Positions 10,370 to 25,300 of a DNA stretch of 53,721 bases are shown one piece after another; position 1 is the stretch's first letter, and each line of letters starts with the position of its first letter. The notes beneath the pieces are model-generated. The model saw only the letters and a program-made list of their open reading frames with translations. It did not search any database and was not told the DNA's origin. Source of the stretch: Setaria digitata (lineage: Eukaryota; Nematoda; Chromadorea; Rhabditida; Setariidae); assembly GCA_003640385.1 (NCBI GenBank), contig RCAB01000430.1, forward strand, positions 1 through 53,721. The letters are read 5' to 3'. The position numbers were made by a program, and so were the translations under genes.

Positions 10370-13300
10370 ATGGATCGCCTTTCGAAGGCCCTTAATGTTT
10401 TGCAAACAACTAAGAAGGCGGAGCAGTTGACTACGTCCAGGTCAGTCAGTTGTCCTCAATACCGCAGGAATCAAGGATTTACTAATTTGTACGGAAGATT
10501 CGTATTATATCAGTGGTATAATTTAGTTCCGCTGAGTTCTGCTAATTGGTCGACATTTCAGTCGGTGCCTGTTTAATATGATTGTATGACCCAGCTCTAG
10601 ATATTTTTACTCGTAATTCTTTGGAAGGTTTACCTGTTGCTTTTATGTTGATAAGGTATGCTCACAAGTGGAAGGATTGTTCCATATTTCAGAACTCATT
10701 AATTGTTTGTTTTTGTAGTAAAAAAATGGAAACTTGTGGAAAAGAACATGCAGCCTTCTTAGATATCAAGGATGCACTCGTCCGGTCAGAAATTTGGTCA
10801 GTCTCTTATCGATTTAAAAATTCTGTGGAACTAAGGCTGGCAAAATATTCGAATTGATGTATACACAGATATACCAAATTTACAGTTAGCACCACTCTGC
10901 GAGGTGCAGTATTTTTTATAACCAAACTAATAAATAGTTCTGATTGTACAATACTTTGCAAGATATTTTTTATCAATTTTCTTATTGGTCAACTTAACTT
11001 CAGGAAAGACTCAAAACACAGTGACGAGTTTAATCAGGCAATGAAAGTTTTATTTGATTATATGAATCATCGGAACAGTGACCTACGTATGTTGAGTGAG
11101 CAGACAATGGATTCAGTGCTAAGGGTAAGTAGCTTGAAAAAGAAGTCAGTGTTAAAATATGTAGTGATTATAATTTGCAGATTTACGAACTTACCAGAAC
11201 TTTATTCTTGTATTCTCATCAACATATAGAAAGACACTTTTCTTTGATAAACTCGAAGAGCAAAAAAAAGTAATGAGCTTTCACCAGTGGAGGAAATTAG
11301 ATTTTGACAACTGGGGATCCATTGCAGCATTTCGTGATTGATATGAATACTTCGCGCGTTGTCGTTATATTGATGTCAGAGATTAAACGAAATGGCCCTT
11401 CCCGGTCACTCGTTTTTGCTCTCTCACGGTTGCGTGATGTTCTAAAACATGTAAAGCTAAATCGTTCACGGTTAGATAAATATTTTTAATTACAGTGTAA
11501 TTCGTTCTAATTTTATTTAAAGTTACTCTGATCTCTGAAAAGGGAGGAGGAGGACGGAGTGACATACTTAAAAAATGGTCAACTTATTTATATCATATTG
11601 CATTTTTTCAGGGCTATAGGAATGCATTTGGTTTCTTCTCTTTCGAAAATCCTGATTCGTCCGGAAGAAGTTGTTCAAACTGCCTTGGAAAGGTACCTGC
11701 CTCCGATTTTTGCATTCATTGGTTCAGACTTTGAGACACAGCGTAGCGATAATGTAATGGTGAGTTAAATTAACTGGTTGAATGCAAATATCTTTAAAAG
11801 ATTTCAAATAGAACACTCATATCGAAGCAAGGAAATGACAATAAAAGGGGTAGATCCGACTTTCTGCTACTTTCTCTTTCCTTCCACATACAATTTGATG
11901 TATAAAGCGTTTTGTTACTTGTTTAATTTTATTTGCAGAAACTCTATGAAACGGCACTTTCTAATTTGGAACTGCCGGGTGTAACAAATCGTGCAGCTGC
12001 TGTCGTTATAAGTCAACTGGCTACTTATGTAGAAGATATACGCAGAAAAGCTTTTCTATATTTCCTCAGTAATTATATTTGATTTTCATATGAACAGTTT
12101 TTTGATTTTATAACTTGAAATAACCTACAAATATTTCTTCTTTTTAGAAGTGTTATCTGAGGCGAGTGAAGAACGAAACAGAAATCTACTTGTTGGTACA
12201 CTAAATTCACTTCGTCTACTATGGTCTGTTTATTTAGTGAGGAACAGTCAATATGAATTGGAAAGTTTACGAAGTGTAAGTGAATGGTTCTTTGTGAACT
12301 GATTGAGTCTGGATAAGCTGTTGTTTAGTTTGCTTTTTACTTACTTGTTTGTTCTGAACTGGTGTTTTAATTAGAACATTTATCCCTGTAATGTTTCACT
12401 GTTTCAGATAATTCGTGATTCATTACGCTGTCTTTTTTCGTCTCACTGTGAAATTGTGGTTGCTTCACTGGAATTTCTCGAAAAAGTAGTCTCATCTCAG
12501 CTTTCTGTTCTTGACGTAGAGTCATTCTATCCACAGCAGTCGAGTACTTTTAAATCTAGTGTGAAACAAGATATTACTGTGCCGACAAGTTTGCCATCTT
12601 CCGGTTAGTTTTTATAGTTTGATAATTGAAATGTTTCATAAATTTTACTCAAATTTCTTCTCCTATTTCTAGATGCCACGAGTTGTATGAGCCCACTCAG
12701 AGCCAGTCCAGTAAATTTCCTTTTTGGCGGTATATCGTATGGAGCAATAAACTTAGCTGATAACAATCTTCAGTCTTCATTCAACTTGTCTTTAACTGCT
12801 GGTTCATCAGGCATAAAGGTCGTAAGTCATCTTGAAAAAATAAGTTTTTCGGACTTTTGAACTTCCAGAAGCCATTTAAGAACATAATCCCAATGTAACT
12901 TTAATCCTGTTTTCAAATATGCATATTTCTTGAAATATGTATAGTCATAATACTTATTTTAGCAGAACGAGACAAGTTCGGAAGGAGCTATGGATGTTAT
13001 CGATCCATTAAGACATTTAGAAATATCCAGTGATTTAACTAAGTATTCTAGTTCATCAGAAGAATCAACACCGGAATTTACATTAATATCGTCTACTACG
13101 ATACCAGAACAATTGCCTGTAGATATATGTGATTTTTTATTCCAGTTTATATGCTTTGTATTACAGATATTAATAAGCGTGGAAGAAGCATCTAAAAAGC
13201 TTTTGATTAGTAGTTTATTCTCAGTTTGCTGTTTCAACTTAAAAAATATATTGAAAAGAATTTTGCATAAGTTAAAAATAAGTGTATTTTTATAGCATTT

Positions 13301-16300
13301 GATTCGTTTCTCACATACACAGCTGTACTTCTGGCAAAACGTTTCTTATTGAGTGGTCAGTGCTTCAAATTGCTAACTGATAATGAAGTTCGTGTAAGCC
13401 ACAAAATTTTGGCGATGTCCTGTTTGGGCAATCTTGCACTATATTTGCCGGGATTTGTTGATATATCTGTTCAACCAAAAGGTAGTTACCCCCCATTACC
13501 ACACAGATTTAAAAGACAAATAGAACGTTATGTTTGAATTTTGTAATTATTAGTGAGAAATAATCCTTTTTGAATATTTTGTGCTGAATGAAAATATACT
13601 TCAGGTGGTTTAGGAGTGCAAAAATTAAAAGACCTTCAACTTTACCTAAATCACGAAGACGATCAGTTGAAGGCTGCAGTAATCACTGTGTTCATAAATG
13701 CTGAAAAATGTCGGTTCCAAACTTTGGGTGGACAGTTTCATGGTTAGTCTACCAAAAACTCATTTCCTTTGTCAAAAGTCCACATTTCTTTTGATTAAAT
13801 AATTTAAATTCAAAAAGTCAGTGTTTTAGAACTTCGTTGTTCATTCACTTCGTTTGTATATGATGCAATTCGTATTCGCCGTGCTCACTGTAGTCGCTCC
13901 TTGTTGATTGCTCTACAGTCTGCAAAGAAACTGGTGTATCAGACTGGTCTTATTCATGATATTGCAACATTTGCCTGTGAAAATTATCGAGACAACTATT
14001 TCTTACTCCGAGTGAGCATTTTCAAGAATATTTCAACTAAGATTACTTTCCATTCACTTATTGTTTATATAATCACAGTTATTAATAAACATTGTGTCTA
14101 CGTTCATTGTTTCATGTCATATCCACGAATTCCGTCCTTTGGAACTGTAATAATATTTGTATGAAAAATTCCTGCTATTTCATTTTTCAGATAGCTGTTG
14201 TGGAATATCTAGCAAGCATCGAATGGGCATTTGCGACCTCGCCTGTTTCTCATCTTCCTGACGAAATTTTTGATGTATATATGGATTTGCTTGCTGACGA
14301 CGACCAGCGAGTGAGAAACGCTGCGGCAAAACATCTTTCCTTGTTTGTTCATTAAACAAGCTTTCAAACAAGAATTCATAACAGATTGAAATAAATTCGG
14401 TCGAAAATGTATTGTCAGTTTCGAGCACATTTATTAACGATTTGGAACATTTAGTATTTTTGCCTCATGTTTGTTAACCAAACTTAACTTGTTTTTCAGA
14501 CTAACGAAAAATGCTAATTACACTTCAACATCGAATAACTTCGCAATAGAAGAACCCAGTAACTACCTCTGCTCCGATTTTCCAAAAAATCCTCTGGTAT
14601 GGTGTATGAATCGCAAAGTTTTGATCCTGTTACTTGCAAAATGTAAGACATTTGGAGAGTCACCAGTGCTCATGTGTATGTTATTTCAGACCATTGGTAT
14701 GAGTCCATACTATGATTTCGTGCAGCAGCCATTCAATTTTATAACTGCGGGTAACCTTTCTTTTATTCTGAGAAAAATGTTCCATATTTTAACGACAAGT
14801 GCTAACGAAAAACAACAGGTTGTTTGTTTAATTAAAAATAATGTGACCATGTAATTCCAATGACTCCTTTATCCTCTAACACTTCATTTAATGTTATTTT
14901 TGCAATAAATGTCAGAGTTCTGAGTACCTGATTGAGTATAATTTGTTTGTGATTTGAAGGTTTATTTCGCCAACACTTCTTAAATTAACAGCTTTTTAGG
15001 CAGGCGTTGCTGCTGGGCTGTTTCAGTTGTTATGTTGTTTCAAGTCTAGACATTATGCTGAAGCCTGGGGACTCGAATTGAACATTAACAGTTCAAGGAT
15101 CGGTTTAATCACTGCCTTAATTTCGAAATGTGATTATTGCTGTACAGATGTTCAGAGTTTCATACAGTTTCTAGATATTGCAACACATATGACTGCAGGT
15201 AAATTAGCATTGTCCGTTCCTAGAAGTGTCACTGCAGTTAATTTGTAAATTGTGCTCCTTTCACATTTATTCAATTTCATTTGTCGTGGAAATTACTTGT
15301 CAAGCGTTCCTATTAGGAAGCAGATTTGGAACCCTCATTTATGAAGTGAACAATTATACGACTGTTTTTTAGTGTCATTCCAAATTGTTTTGTTGTTGTG
15401 TGATTAGAAAAAGAATGATTACTCCAGTACTTGTGATTTAAGGTTTGTATACAGTAAACATCATGAAAGAAGCTACTGGAAATAATGATACCGTTTCGAA
15501 ATTTCCAAAATCTTTCATTTATGAACACCTTATTCTCTTACAGTTAAGGTTGGTCAGTTGTCTTTTTCCAAAACAGTTCCCGTCAGTAGAGAGGTAAATA
15601 TATCATGCATCTTTTTGCAGCCGTAGAACTAGTGGTGAGAAATGTATTGACCACTACTTAAGGAAGTTAAATTAAACTTCATCGAGAAGCGAATAAAATG
15701 TAATTTCCTTAAGTTTCATAAATATTTAACTGTTTATACCACTCTTCTTTTTAGTTTTCAGGGTTATAAATTTGTATTATTCTCTAATAATCGATTATCG
15801 ACAACAAATTGCTTATTCTTCTGCAAGACCTTCACCACTATCGCCCGTTCGTAAAGCACTTCCCGTTAGTGCTTACACTATGTCATCATGGGAGCAGCGA
15901 ATTGCTGCGATTTCAACATTTACTGGTGTTGATGTCAAAATGTCTCGCAATACGAGCTTTCTGCAGTCTTCTAGTCTTGTTAACTTTGTAGATTCATTAA
16001 AGGGCGGTTATCTCAACTATATGGTGAGGAAGCTTTTCTTTTGTTTTTGTCTTAATTGTTTCTGCAGTCATGTTTAGATTTCTTGCAGACTTCTTGGAAT
16101 ATTAATTATTTTGATTAATAGACCTAATGGATTGTACTGTTATGTTTAAAAGTTTCTTCATTTCAGAACACTTTGGCTTCTGATGCATCTGAACGTTTCA
16201 CAGCGCTGCTGATTTCAGCGTTAAAGTGTTTGGCGTGTACGCTGGAGGTAATGAAGCTTCCACAAGTTGCTGATATTCTTGAAGAGGTAATTTACAAAAA

Positions 16301-19300
16301 AAAAAATCACTCTCGATGTGCTGATGAGACTTAAGGTTATATTTTCAACAGGAATTATGCAGTCTTCGTTATTTTCAGTAATGGAACACTTGGTATTCGG
16401 GAGAAAGCTTATATTCTAGTATCAAGAATAGGAATTGATTCTAAATAAAGATTAAGTTTATACTTATCGATATGAGAAATGTGACGTCTACAGTTAGTGT
16501 CATGGAGTCATTTTCTTAAAATAGTTGCCTTATAGATTTTGCTCTATTGTCAAACTGTTATCGAGATTGTGCCAGATGAAAGTATTCGAGTTACAATGCA
16601 GTTATTTAAAATATTGTTCGGAAGTAACGTTGCAAATTTGTCGCTAGATGCACTGAAAAGTTTGAAATTAAAGCATATTAATCAACCAAAAGGTAATTTC
16701 CAACGTATTAATCATGAAATTAGAAAATTAGGTTTTTTTTCTCTCTTATTTATCAATTATTATCTTTTTGTAGGGTAGCATCGTATCAAACTTTGATCTG
16801 AGTTTTCCTGAAAGTTTTGCGGAATAAACTCTTTGAAACTTAAATCCGTGTCGAAATGGAATTGCACTTGTTCCACAGTTTTTCCATTCAGATTTGCGCT
16901 GAAATTCTACTGTGTTTGAGCTTACAATATTACTGATTTTACTGAAGTAATGTTGTCTTTAATTAGCCTTAACCAGAGTTTTTATGTTTTAATTTACTTT
17001 CCGTTTTAATTTTGCAGATCTTTTCGAAGTTTCTGTGCTGAGGAGTGCGAACTTCTTCACAGAATTTCTTGTCAATACAGGTCGTGTTGAATATAGCGAA
17101 ACACAACTTATGAGGTATTTTTATTTCTTACGAATAAGGGGATCTGCTTGAAAATTTGTTGTAATTTAGGAGAAGTCTCTAACCAAAATCTAAGAATCAT
17201 TTCGTTTAGGTGTGCTGGTTGGTTGCGTAAAGATTTGATTTCTAAAGATGGAGTTCCAGCAAGTGCGGAAATTGCTTCACACGTGACCATGTTTGAGCCA
17301 TTTGTGTCATTATCAATTCGCTTATATCAATCAACAAATTCCGTGGATGTGCAGTGCTCGGTTACTTCTGCTTTTGTTGAGCTTATTGACCATTTCTTTT
17401 GGATATAATTAAGTATTCATTGAAATAAAAATTATTTCTGTAGCCAGCAAATGTTGTTAAAGGTATTGGATCTTTTATGTGTTCTTATTCGAGGAGGAAT
17501 AAACTATTCTATGCTTGATCCAGAAACTCGTTTGCTTAATTTCGTTATGGAACAAGTGAACGAGATTGGTACTCGGAATAGGTATTGTTTCGAGCTGTTT
17601 TTTTTTTAGTAATAATTCATGGTTATGTCTTGAAAAGTCAATTAGTCTTTTTTTTGCTGCGTTTTTGTCATTGCTCCAGATTCTATTTTTCGATTAGGAG
17701 CTATTTCCAAACTTTTTAATTTTCCTTTTGTAGGATAGTTGTGGATGCAGATGAGAGATTGCTAAATGCAATATTCAATTATTTCTTATCGCTTTCTCAC
17801 ACTGAAAGCCGGGGGCAAGTAATTATGGGATTGGACAAAATTCGCTCACTTGTAGATTTCTTAATCAAAGCTTGTGATGTGCGATCATATCTAACCCCTT
17901 GTGGTTTGTTTCGTCTATTTCGGAACCTAGGATATTTCATATTACCAGGAAATTGATTTACTTGTACTCAGGATCTCTTTCAAAAGTTTTTTTTTTCAAT
18001 CTAAGTTTAAAGCGAATGGATATTTTATGACCATTGTGTGGTGAACTAGAACTGGAGATCTTTTTTCTTTTCAGCCTTAAATTGTCTTCGAACAGTATTG
18101 ATTGACTGTGTTGTAATGCGCCTTTCTCTCGACATTTCACTTTTGAAAATGTTGCAAACAATCGAGCAACTAGCAGTAATTTGTCCAACAAGAGTCCTTC
18201 AGCTGTGGATTCTTGCTGCTCTTGGTTCTCATATTAATGGAGATGCACAAAAGTAATAGTGTTTCTTTTTTTCAGTCAAAATTTTTATGTATTTGCTAGG
18301 TAGTTCTATCTAAACTAACATGATAACAGAAAGACTAGTTTTTTCTTTCATTTAATGTAATTCATATAAATTGATTGTTGTAGCTGGACAAAAATATCCT
18401 TATTCCTGTTCGAAAGCTTGCAGCGATTACCTGCAGAGAATTGGGATTTCGCCACAACCTTCAATGCAATTATTTTATTACGTTCATGTTGTACGACTAT
18501 TACGCGACCACTGGACTGTTTTTTCAAGAAAATGATTAGCATTTTAGAAGATGTAGGTATTTGCTCACTTTTGGGAACTTTTAATTTTCTTTATGGTTTA
18601 TAATTGACGCAGCGACTAAAATTTCAGGATTTGCATTGTTTTTCTCGACTGTTAGTCGTCCTTCCGTATTTATTTTTATTCCTATGTGTTTTAAAGGAGG
18701 GTTCAACTTTTACAAGAATCGAACAAATATGTGATCATGCTGCTGAAAAGATCGGACGGTCTGCTTCTTTTCATTTTGCACATAATTAATGCAGCGGAAA
18801 ATGTTGCTCTGCTTTTTTAGAAACAGTTGTTTAGTTCATCAATTACCACATATCTGCTTCAAAGCATATTATTGTCCTATTGTAGCTTACTGATGATCTT
18901 GCTTGGTCAGTGTCTGGTAGCTTTACGACGATTAACTTCCCTGGATTATGTTAACGAGGAAAGTATTGAAAATTTAGTGGTTTGGTATCTTTTAATTTTA
19001 TCGCACGCTGTTCGTTCAGGTGAATTTCAGTACACATACTGCTCCAGATTTTGAATATTTATTTTATTTCTAAAACCAATTTTGCAGACTATGATTTCTT
19101 AAACTAAGAATTTTCAGAATAAATTCTTTTTAAGAATAACTCAGTGATTTATTTCGAAATTGGTCAACGTTGTCATTCATTTTATAGGTAATATGGAATC
19201 CATTACCAGTACATTTGATGCGTATTTTTCAATAGATCCTACCGATCTTCAAAGCTTATCAATTTTTTATCCGCGTGCTTATGCACAACTATTTGCTTTT

Positions 19301-22300
19301 GTTAACGCTGCTGGTTTTCATAGGCATAAGCATTTGTTTTATTCTTCTTCTTCAAAGTAAGTTACCTCTTTAACTGGCATTTTTTCTGATTTTTCGTGAA
19401 TAATCGTCAACATGTTGTTTGGTGCTATCTACAGACAGTTGGACGATTTGTGTGTAATGACGCGATGTCGAACGACGGGTCCAAGTGGAGCTGATGATGT
19501 TGTTCTTTTATCTGATTCTTGCTCTCCAGATGTTTTCCTGACTGTAGTAGTACGTGAATGGCTTCCACGTTATATAAAGTGAAGCTTTTTGTTACTTTCT
19601 TCAACAAGGAAAAAGAAAATTCGGAGTTTTCAATAAATAGAGATTCCAGAATATGTCTAAAGTAACATATGGCTCGAAAAGATTTTTTTTTTCTTTGTCA
19701 TTTTTTCGAGGGGAAAAAAAACTAGAAATGTTATTTTCTAGTGATTTGGGGACTGAAATGCAGAAAACTTTGCTGGAAAGCACTATCAACCTCAGCAGAA
19801 ATTATTACTCTGTAAGTTGTTATGATGATTTCTGAGCTTGTAAATTTGGGATTTTTATTTGAAACAATTATAGTATGCTGTTGATTTGGATATTGTCGAA
19901 CTTATTGCATTTACTGATATCCCGGAAACATCTGTTACCATCGAGTTTTTGAAAAATAAACTTGGTCAGTCTGGAGTGCTCGACTGTTTGATAGCTATCC
20001 TTCTTCATGTTCGACAGGTAATTTTCTTAAATCTTAAGAAGATCGTCAGAAATAGCCAGTTTTTCAACTTTATGTATGTAATAACATCACTGCGCATTGG
20101 TCAAAAAATGAAGCTTATTACGGCACACTTAAAATTTTTCCGTTTAACGTTTCTGCGTTTAATCTACTGCTAACTCGACTAGTCATTCCTTTATCATTTG
20201 TAATTAATTTTCTAGGGCAAGTTTAAAGATATTGTATTGTCTTTGGTTCGGCCCAGGAAGATTTTAACTTGTAGACAGTTTCAATCTATTGTAATTTCTC
20301 GTGCAAAAGTTGCCTGAAATAAATGTTTTTCCAAAACTTCTATAATTCAACTTAATTTTCAGAATAAAAATGTTGCTTTCAAGACTTTGCTCACAGACCT
20401 CGTGACATCGGAACAATTTTCTCCTGATTTTTTGCTTAAATGGTGCTGCTATTTTTATGTGAAATTCTTAAGAAGTATATTATTTCAGAGGCTTCCTACT
20501 ATTAAAGTTGAAAGAACTCAGTGGTTATAATTTCATTGTATTTTCATCATCTCGATTTATGTTTTAGTTTTCACTCCAGAATGTCTTCCTTTTTTTATTT
20601 ATAGCTTCGAGGAAATACCAGAGGTATACATCAAAAACCATAATCTACGAATTGGCGATCCGATGAAGTTCACTTCAGAAGTTTTTGCTGATCTACTTCA
20701 ACAAATCATTGGATGTAAAAGTTCGTTAAGTTTGTGATATTCTAATTTTTTAAACGGCAAAATATACATAGTTTAATTTCAGGCTTTGATATTCAAGCAG
20801 AATTTCTTTGTATAATGTTGTGTAATGTTGAAGAAAAATATGCAGAAGCAATACTTCGGAAAGCGGTACCACCTCATATCTTCTTATTTTCTAGCGTTTT
20901 CCATTTTAGTTTATTTCTAAGATAAGATGACTCTGTCCACTTCAACTGCACAGTTTACGCATACGGAATCTTTCTGTTTGCTGTAGTTTCAACTGCAGTT
21001 CATTTAATTTATCTACTATTCATTTAATTTACTTCCATCCAGTATCAGACGCTATCAAATCACAAGTAACTTTTGTAGTATGAATGCAAGAGATACGATG
21101 TGCTGTCCAGTTTTATTGATATGTTGGATCAATTTAAAATTGCTGAAGAATGTTCAGGTACGGTTATAACTATTCCTTTATTTTCGTTCAACATGGAGAG
21201 TATATAGTTCAAAATTCATTCAATTGTGGTCATATCTTTATGTGCCAAATAATTTTGTATACACTATTTTTAACATTTCATTTGCGTTCTCAATTTGTTA
21301 ATAATATTGCTCATCAAACTTGTCTATTTAGGCGAATTATACAACGAACTTTCTACATCTTCGCCGAAAGTTGATGCTTTATCGGCTTTGTTTGTTTCAC
21401 TTGCATTCGATCCATCGGTTAATTCTTCCCAGCTCTTTGTTCAAAGTAGACTTGCTAATGTTTGTGTTTGCTTTTATCTCTATTATTTATCTACTGAGTT
21501 TGTTATCTGTAGGTGTAGAATCAAATTTTTTGATGTGCTTTTTACAGAAACCTGGAAGTATTGCCTACAAAAAAGCTTCTGATTGGGTTACTGAAAGTAC
21601 TTTATTCGACCACTGGATACAACGTTACGTCGATTCTCTTGAAGTGCACGTTAGTTTTTACATTTCACATCGAATATCAATGTTGTCATGATGTTATCTT
21701 TTGCTGCTAGCAGAAATTTTGGATGTTTAGATTGGACCAGAAACATCAGAAGCAGCATGCGCAGTCGCTTTTGGAATTACTCGACACTCTTTTCGTACGG
21801 CGATTGACCAAGCTCAAAATTCAAAGAAAGTTGTGAAGCAGCAGCTTTCTTTGGCTGTTAGCGTTGCTCGGTTGGATTTGAGCTTGTCTTTGTTTTAATT
21901 TCATGTTGCTTTACTCTAGAAAGACTGGTTATGTATTAGTCATTTTTTTTTTTTTGTTTTTAGATTAGTTCATCGTGTTCTTGAGCGGTGTAACACACTA
22001 CCTTGCCAGAGACTCCAAAAACTGGGTGATCCTTTGTGGAATATGAAAATAATCGATCGGACAGGCAAAAAAGATTTCGATATAGGTAAAGTTTTTGAGA
22101 AAAAATGGGATGCTTTTACCATTCAAAAGTAAATTCCAAGTTGGAATGCTTCTTGAAAGCTCTTTTTTTCGTAGTACTGAATCTCTTTCCTTATACGGAA
22201 AGTTCTTTAAGTGTGCGATTACAGATTTAACTTTTTGTTATGAAGTACAACCAAAATCGAATTACAAGGTAGAATATTCCTCAGTGTTGCAGGTTTTTTT

Positions 22301-25300
22301 TCTGACGCTATACGAACTGCGTTTGATGTAACACAAAAAATTCAGGAAATTTTTCGCCGGAGACGTCTTAAAACTCAGCTATACTCCTACTTGGAAAGGC
22401 TAGCAAAAGGCCAGTTTATGTTTGGTTCATGAGATATCGTGTACCATTGTAGTCACAAACCATTATGAAAAGATTGTTATTCTATGTTTTCACGTTTTCA
22501 ACACCTAGATTTTTATACTGCTTTCTTAGTACTTATATGGTAATTTAAGGCTAAAGAATTCAGACTTATTAGTCTAGATATACAGTAAAATATGTTCAGG
22601 AAAAAATAATTGGATAATGGTGTTTTTCCTAAGTAACAAATTTTTCAGCAGTGTCTAGACTGCCGTTCTTGAATGACATTTCATGCATACCACGATCTGC
22701 GATTTTGTAAGTAGTTCATGTTTCTTCCTAATTTCGCCAATTATATATTTTCACTTCCTTGTTTCATAACAGCAGGAAAACTTTGAGATGTGGTTGGAAA
22801 CCAGAACCAGAAATTCATCGTGCATCGATTTCGATACCAACTGTAAATATTCATTATCTTGGAAATGTAGATATTTTGCAAGATTTTGTGTGGCGAATTT
22901 TATGGGCTGGATGGAATCGCCGGTCAAACTTTGATAATTTCTCTATGTCTTTGTTTGGCGTGATTTCATCAACACCGTCTGGGTCTGAACTTGCAAATGC
23001 TAATATGGTACTGCGTTTTATCATTACTATTAAATTATTGTATTTAAGTGGCAGTTCTGGATTTCTGCAATTTTTATGTTTTTGTAGATGGAAATGTTTA
23101 TGTGAAACTTGTTTTCTGCATAGAATAGGAAACAAAATTATGGCCCTTTTTAGAACATGACAGAGCAGCTTATGGCTAGTACTGTAGCTATTGAAGGTTT
23201 AACGAACCTGTTGTTAGAAACATTGTTGTATCCAGAAAGAGGTAATCCAGTTACGGGAAGATTCATTGTGAAACCGCGCGACGCTTCGCCAGATTTTCTT
23301 TCAACGTCGTGAGCCTTTAAACCATTTTAATCGTGAAACGATTCACAGTTAGGATCTACTAGAACTTATTACATGTGCTTTCTTAATTTTTAATCTTTCT
23401 CAATTTTTCGAATCTGATTATCTGTTGAAGATATGGACAACGTTTAACTATGCTTCGAGCGAAATTACTGGGTGCTGCTGTGGTAGATTCTATTCATAGG
23501 AAGAATTTGGAAATCCTAAATGACCGGGGAAAAAAGTATCGGCCGGGACAATTTTCAGTGCTTACATCATGGAATATGGCTGGAGTCTTGGATCAAGAAC
23601 GCAATTTATACAAAGATATTATGCAGATCAGCAGTCAGTCGAAAGGGGTGCATTTTTTAAACTATATCATTTATAATTTCGGTGATATCAAAAATTTACT
23701 AGGATTTTAATTTGAATTGTTCTTGTGATGTTTATATCATTGTTACTATATAGGAAGTTTCATCTTCCAATAATTTATTTAGCCGATACACGATATAGAA
23801 ATCGACCTTGAAAATGAACGAGATGTTCCTTTCTCACCTGCCCATTTCTAATTAAAAACTGTTACAGCGATTGCCTTCATCAGACAGCAGCTATTTGCTG
23901 AACAGTGGCCATGATACGACATATGAATCGTGTTTGCGAATGCTTTTTGATACCTATTCACATTGGTTTCGAGCTGGAGTAGATGCTGTTCCATTACCTC
24001 TTCTATCTGCAACTGTTAAATCGGTATATTTTTAAGTATGTCTAATAATACCGCTATAAAACATTCTTTAACGTTGAAGAAAACGATGAATTTGTTGCTG
24101 TTTTAATGCATTTTACTTACAGAACACGATGTTTTTTTCTTTTTTTTTTTTTTTTTTTTTTTTGATTTTTTGAGGCTACTGTTATAGATGTCTTTATTAT
24201 CTGATTTGTTTACGGAAATGGATCAATATCGTTTCGTATTTGGGCATATGAAAACATTGTTTTCAATGCGTTCATATCTAGATAATCTGGATATCGGCAA
24301 TATTATTTATTCCTTGTTAAAGTGCGTCTCGATCCTTGGCATCGTAAGTTTTTATTAACATTATTTAGAACATATTTTGTCTAAGTTTGCTACAGCATAT
24401 GTTGTTTTAATGTTCTCTTAATACATTTTGTTTAGTAATGGTCTACATCTACGTAACTTTTTTATTTCTAAAATATTTCTTTGATAGATCTGACATTAGC
24501 GATAATAGTACACTGGCGTATGAAAATATCTTGTCAAAAGTTAACAGCACTAAATAATGAAACGGAGAATTCAGTTTTGGCTTTTATTTTAGTTTGAAGG
24601 TCTTTAGTATACGGAATTTCTTGTTTTTGCTGTAGAAGAAACTTGGATATGAAAACTTTAATATCACTACGACGTCATAGCTAATGAAATAAGACTTGAC
24701 ATTTGTGTTGAAGTTTGCTGATTTTATAAAGCCTTCTTTAGTCTTTAAAGCTTGCAGGAAGATTCATTTATTTCCAAAGTGGATGCGCAGAAAATAGTTT
24801 TGACGTGGGTTGAAACCGGACTAACTTCAGAATTTACTGAAATCCGAATCCGAACGCTGCAGGGATGTTTGTTTCTGTTACAAGCAATTAGTTATGATGA
24901 GTTAAAGCCTGTATTTCTATTTTTGGAATCATTTTTGGTGAATTTTTCGCAGATGAGGTAAATGAAGTTGGTTAATTCCTACAACATCACAATTAAACTT
25001 TTTTAACCTGGGTCCTGAAAACAAAACATGTTTGGTTAATATTACGTGGCATCATAGAGACAATTGTTCTTTGATTAATTCTTTTTTTTTTTTTCGTTTT
25101 GTTTTGTATTTTTTCTACTTAATGCTGTTTGAGTGAAGTAAGAAATATCACTTAGTATACTAGATCAGATTTTTGTGAAACAATATTTAATATCGCAGAT
25201 GAATTTCGATTTGAAATTCAGTTTTTATAAATAAATAGCTTTTGTTTTTGATGTGCCATCGAACTATGCGAATATGAAACGATGTTGTGGACAGTAAGAT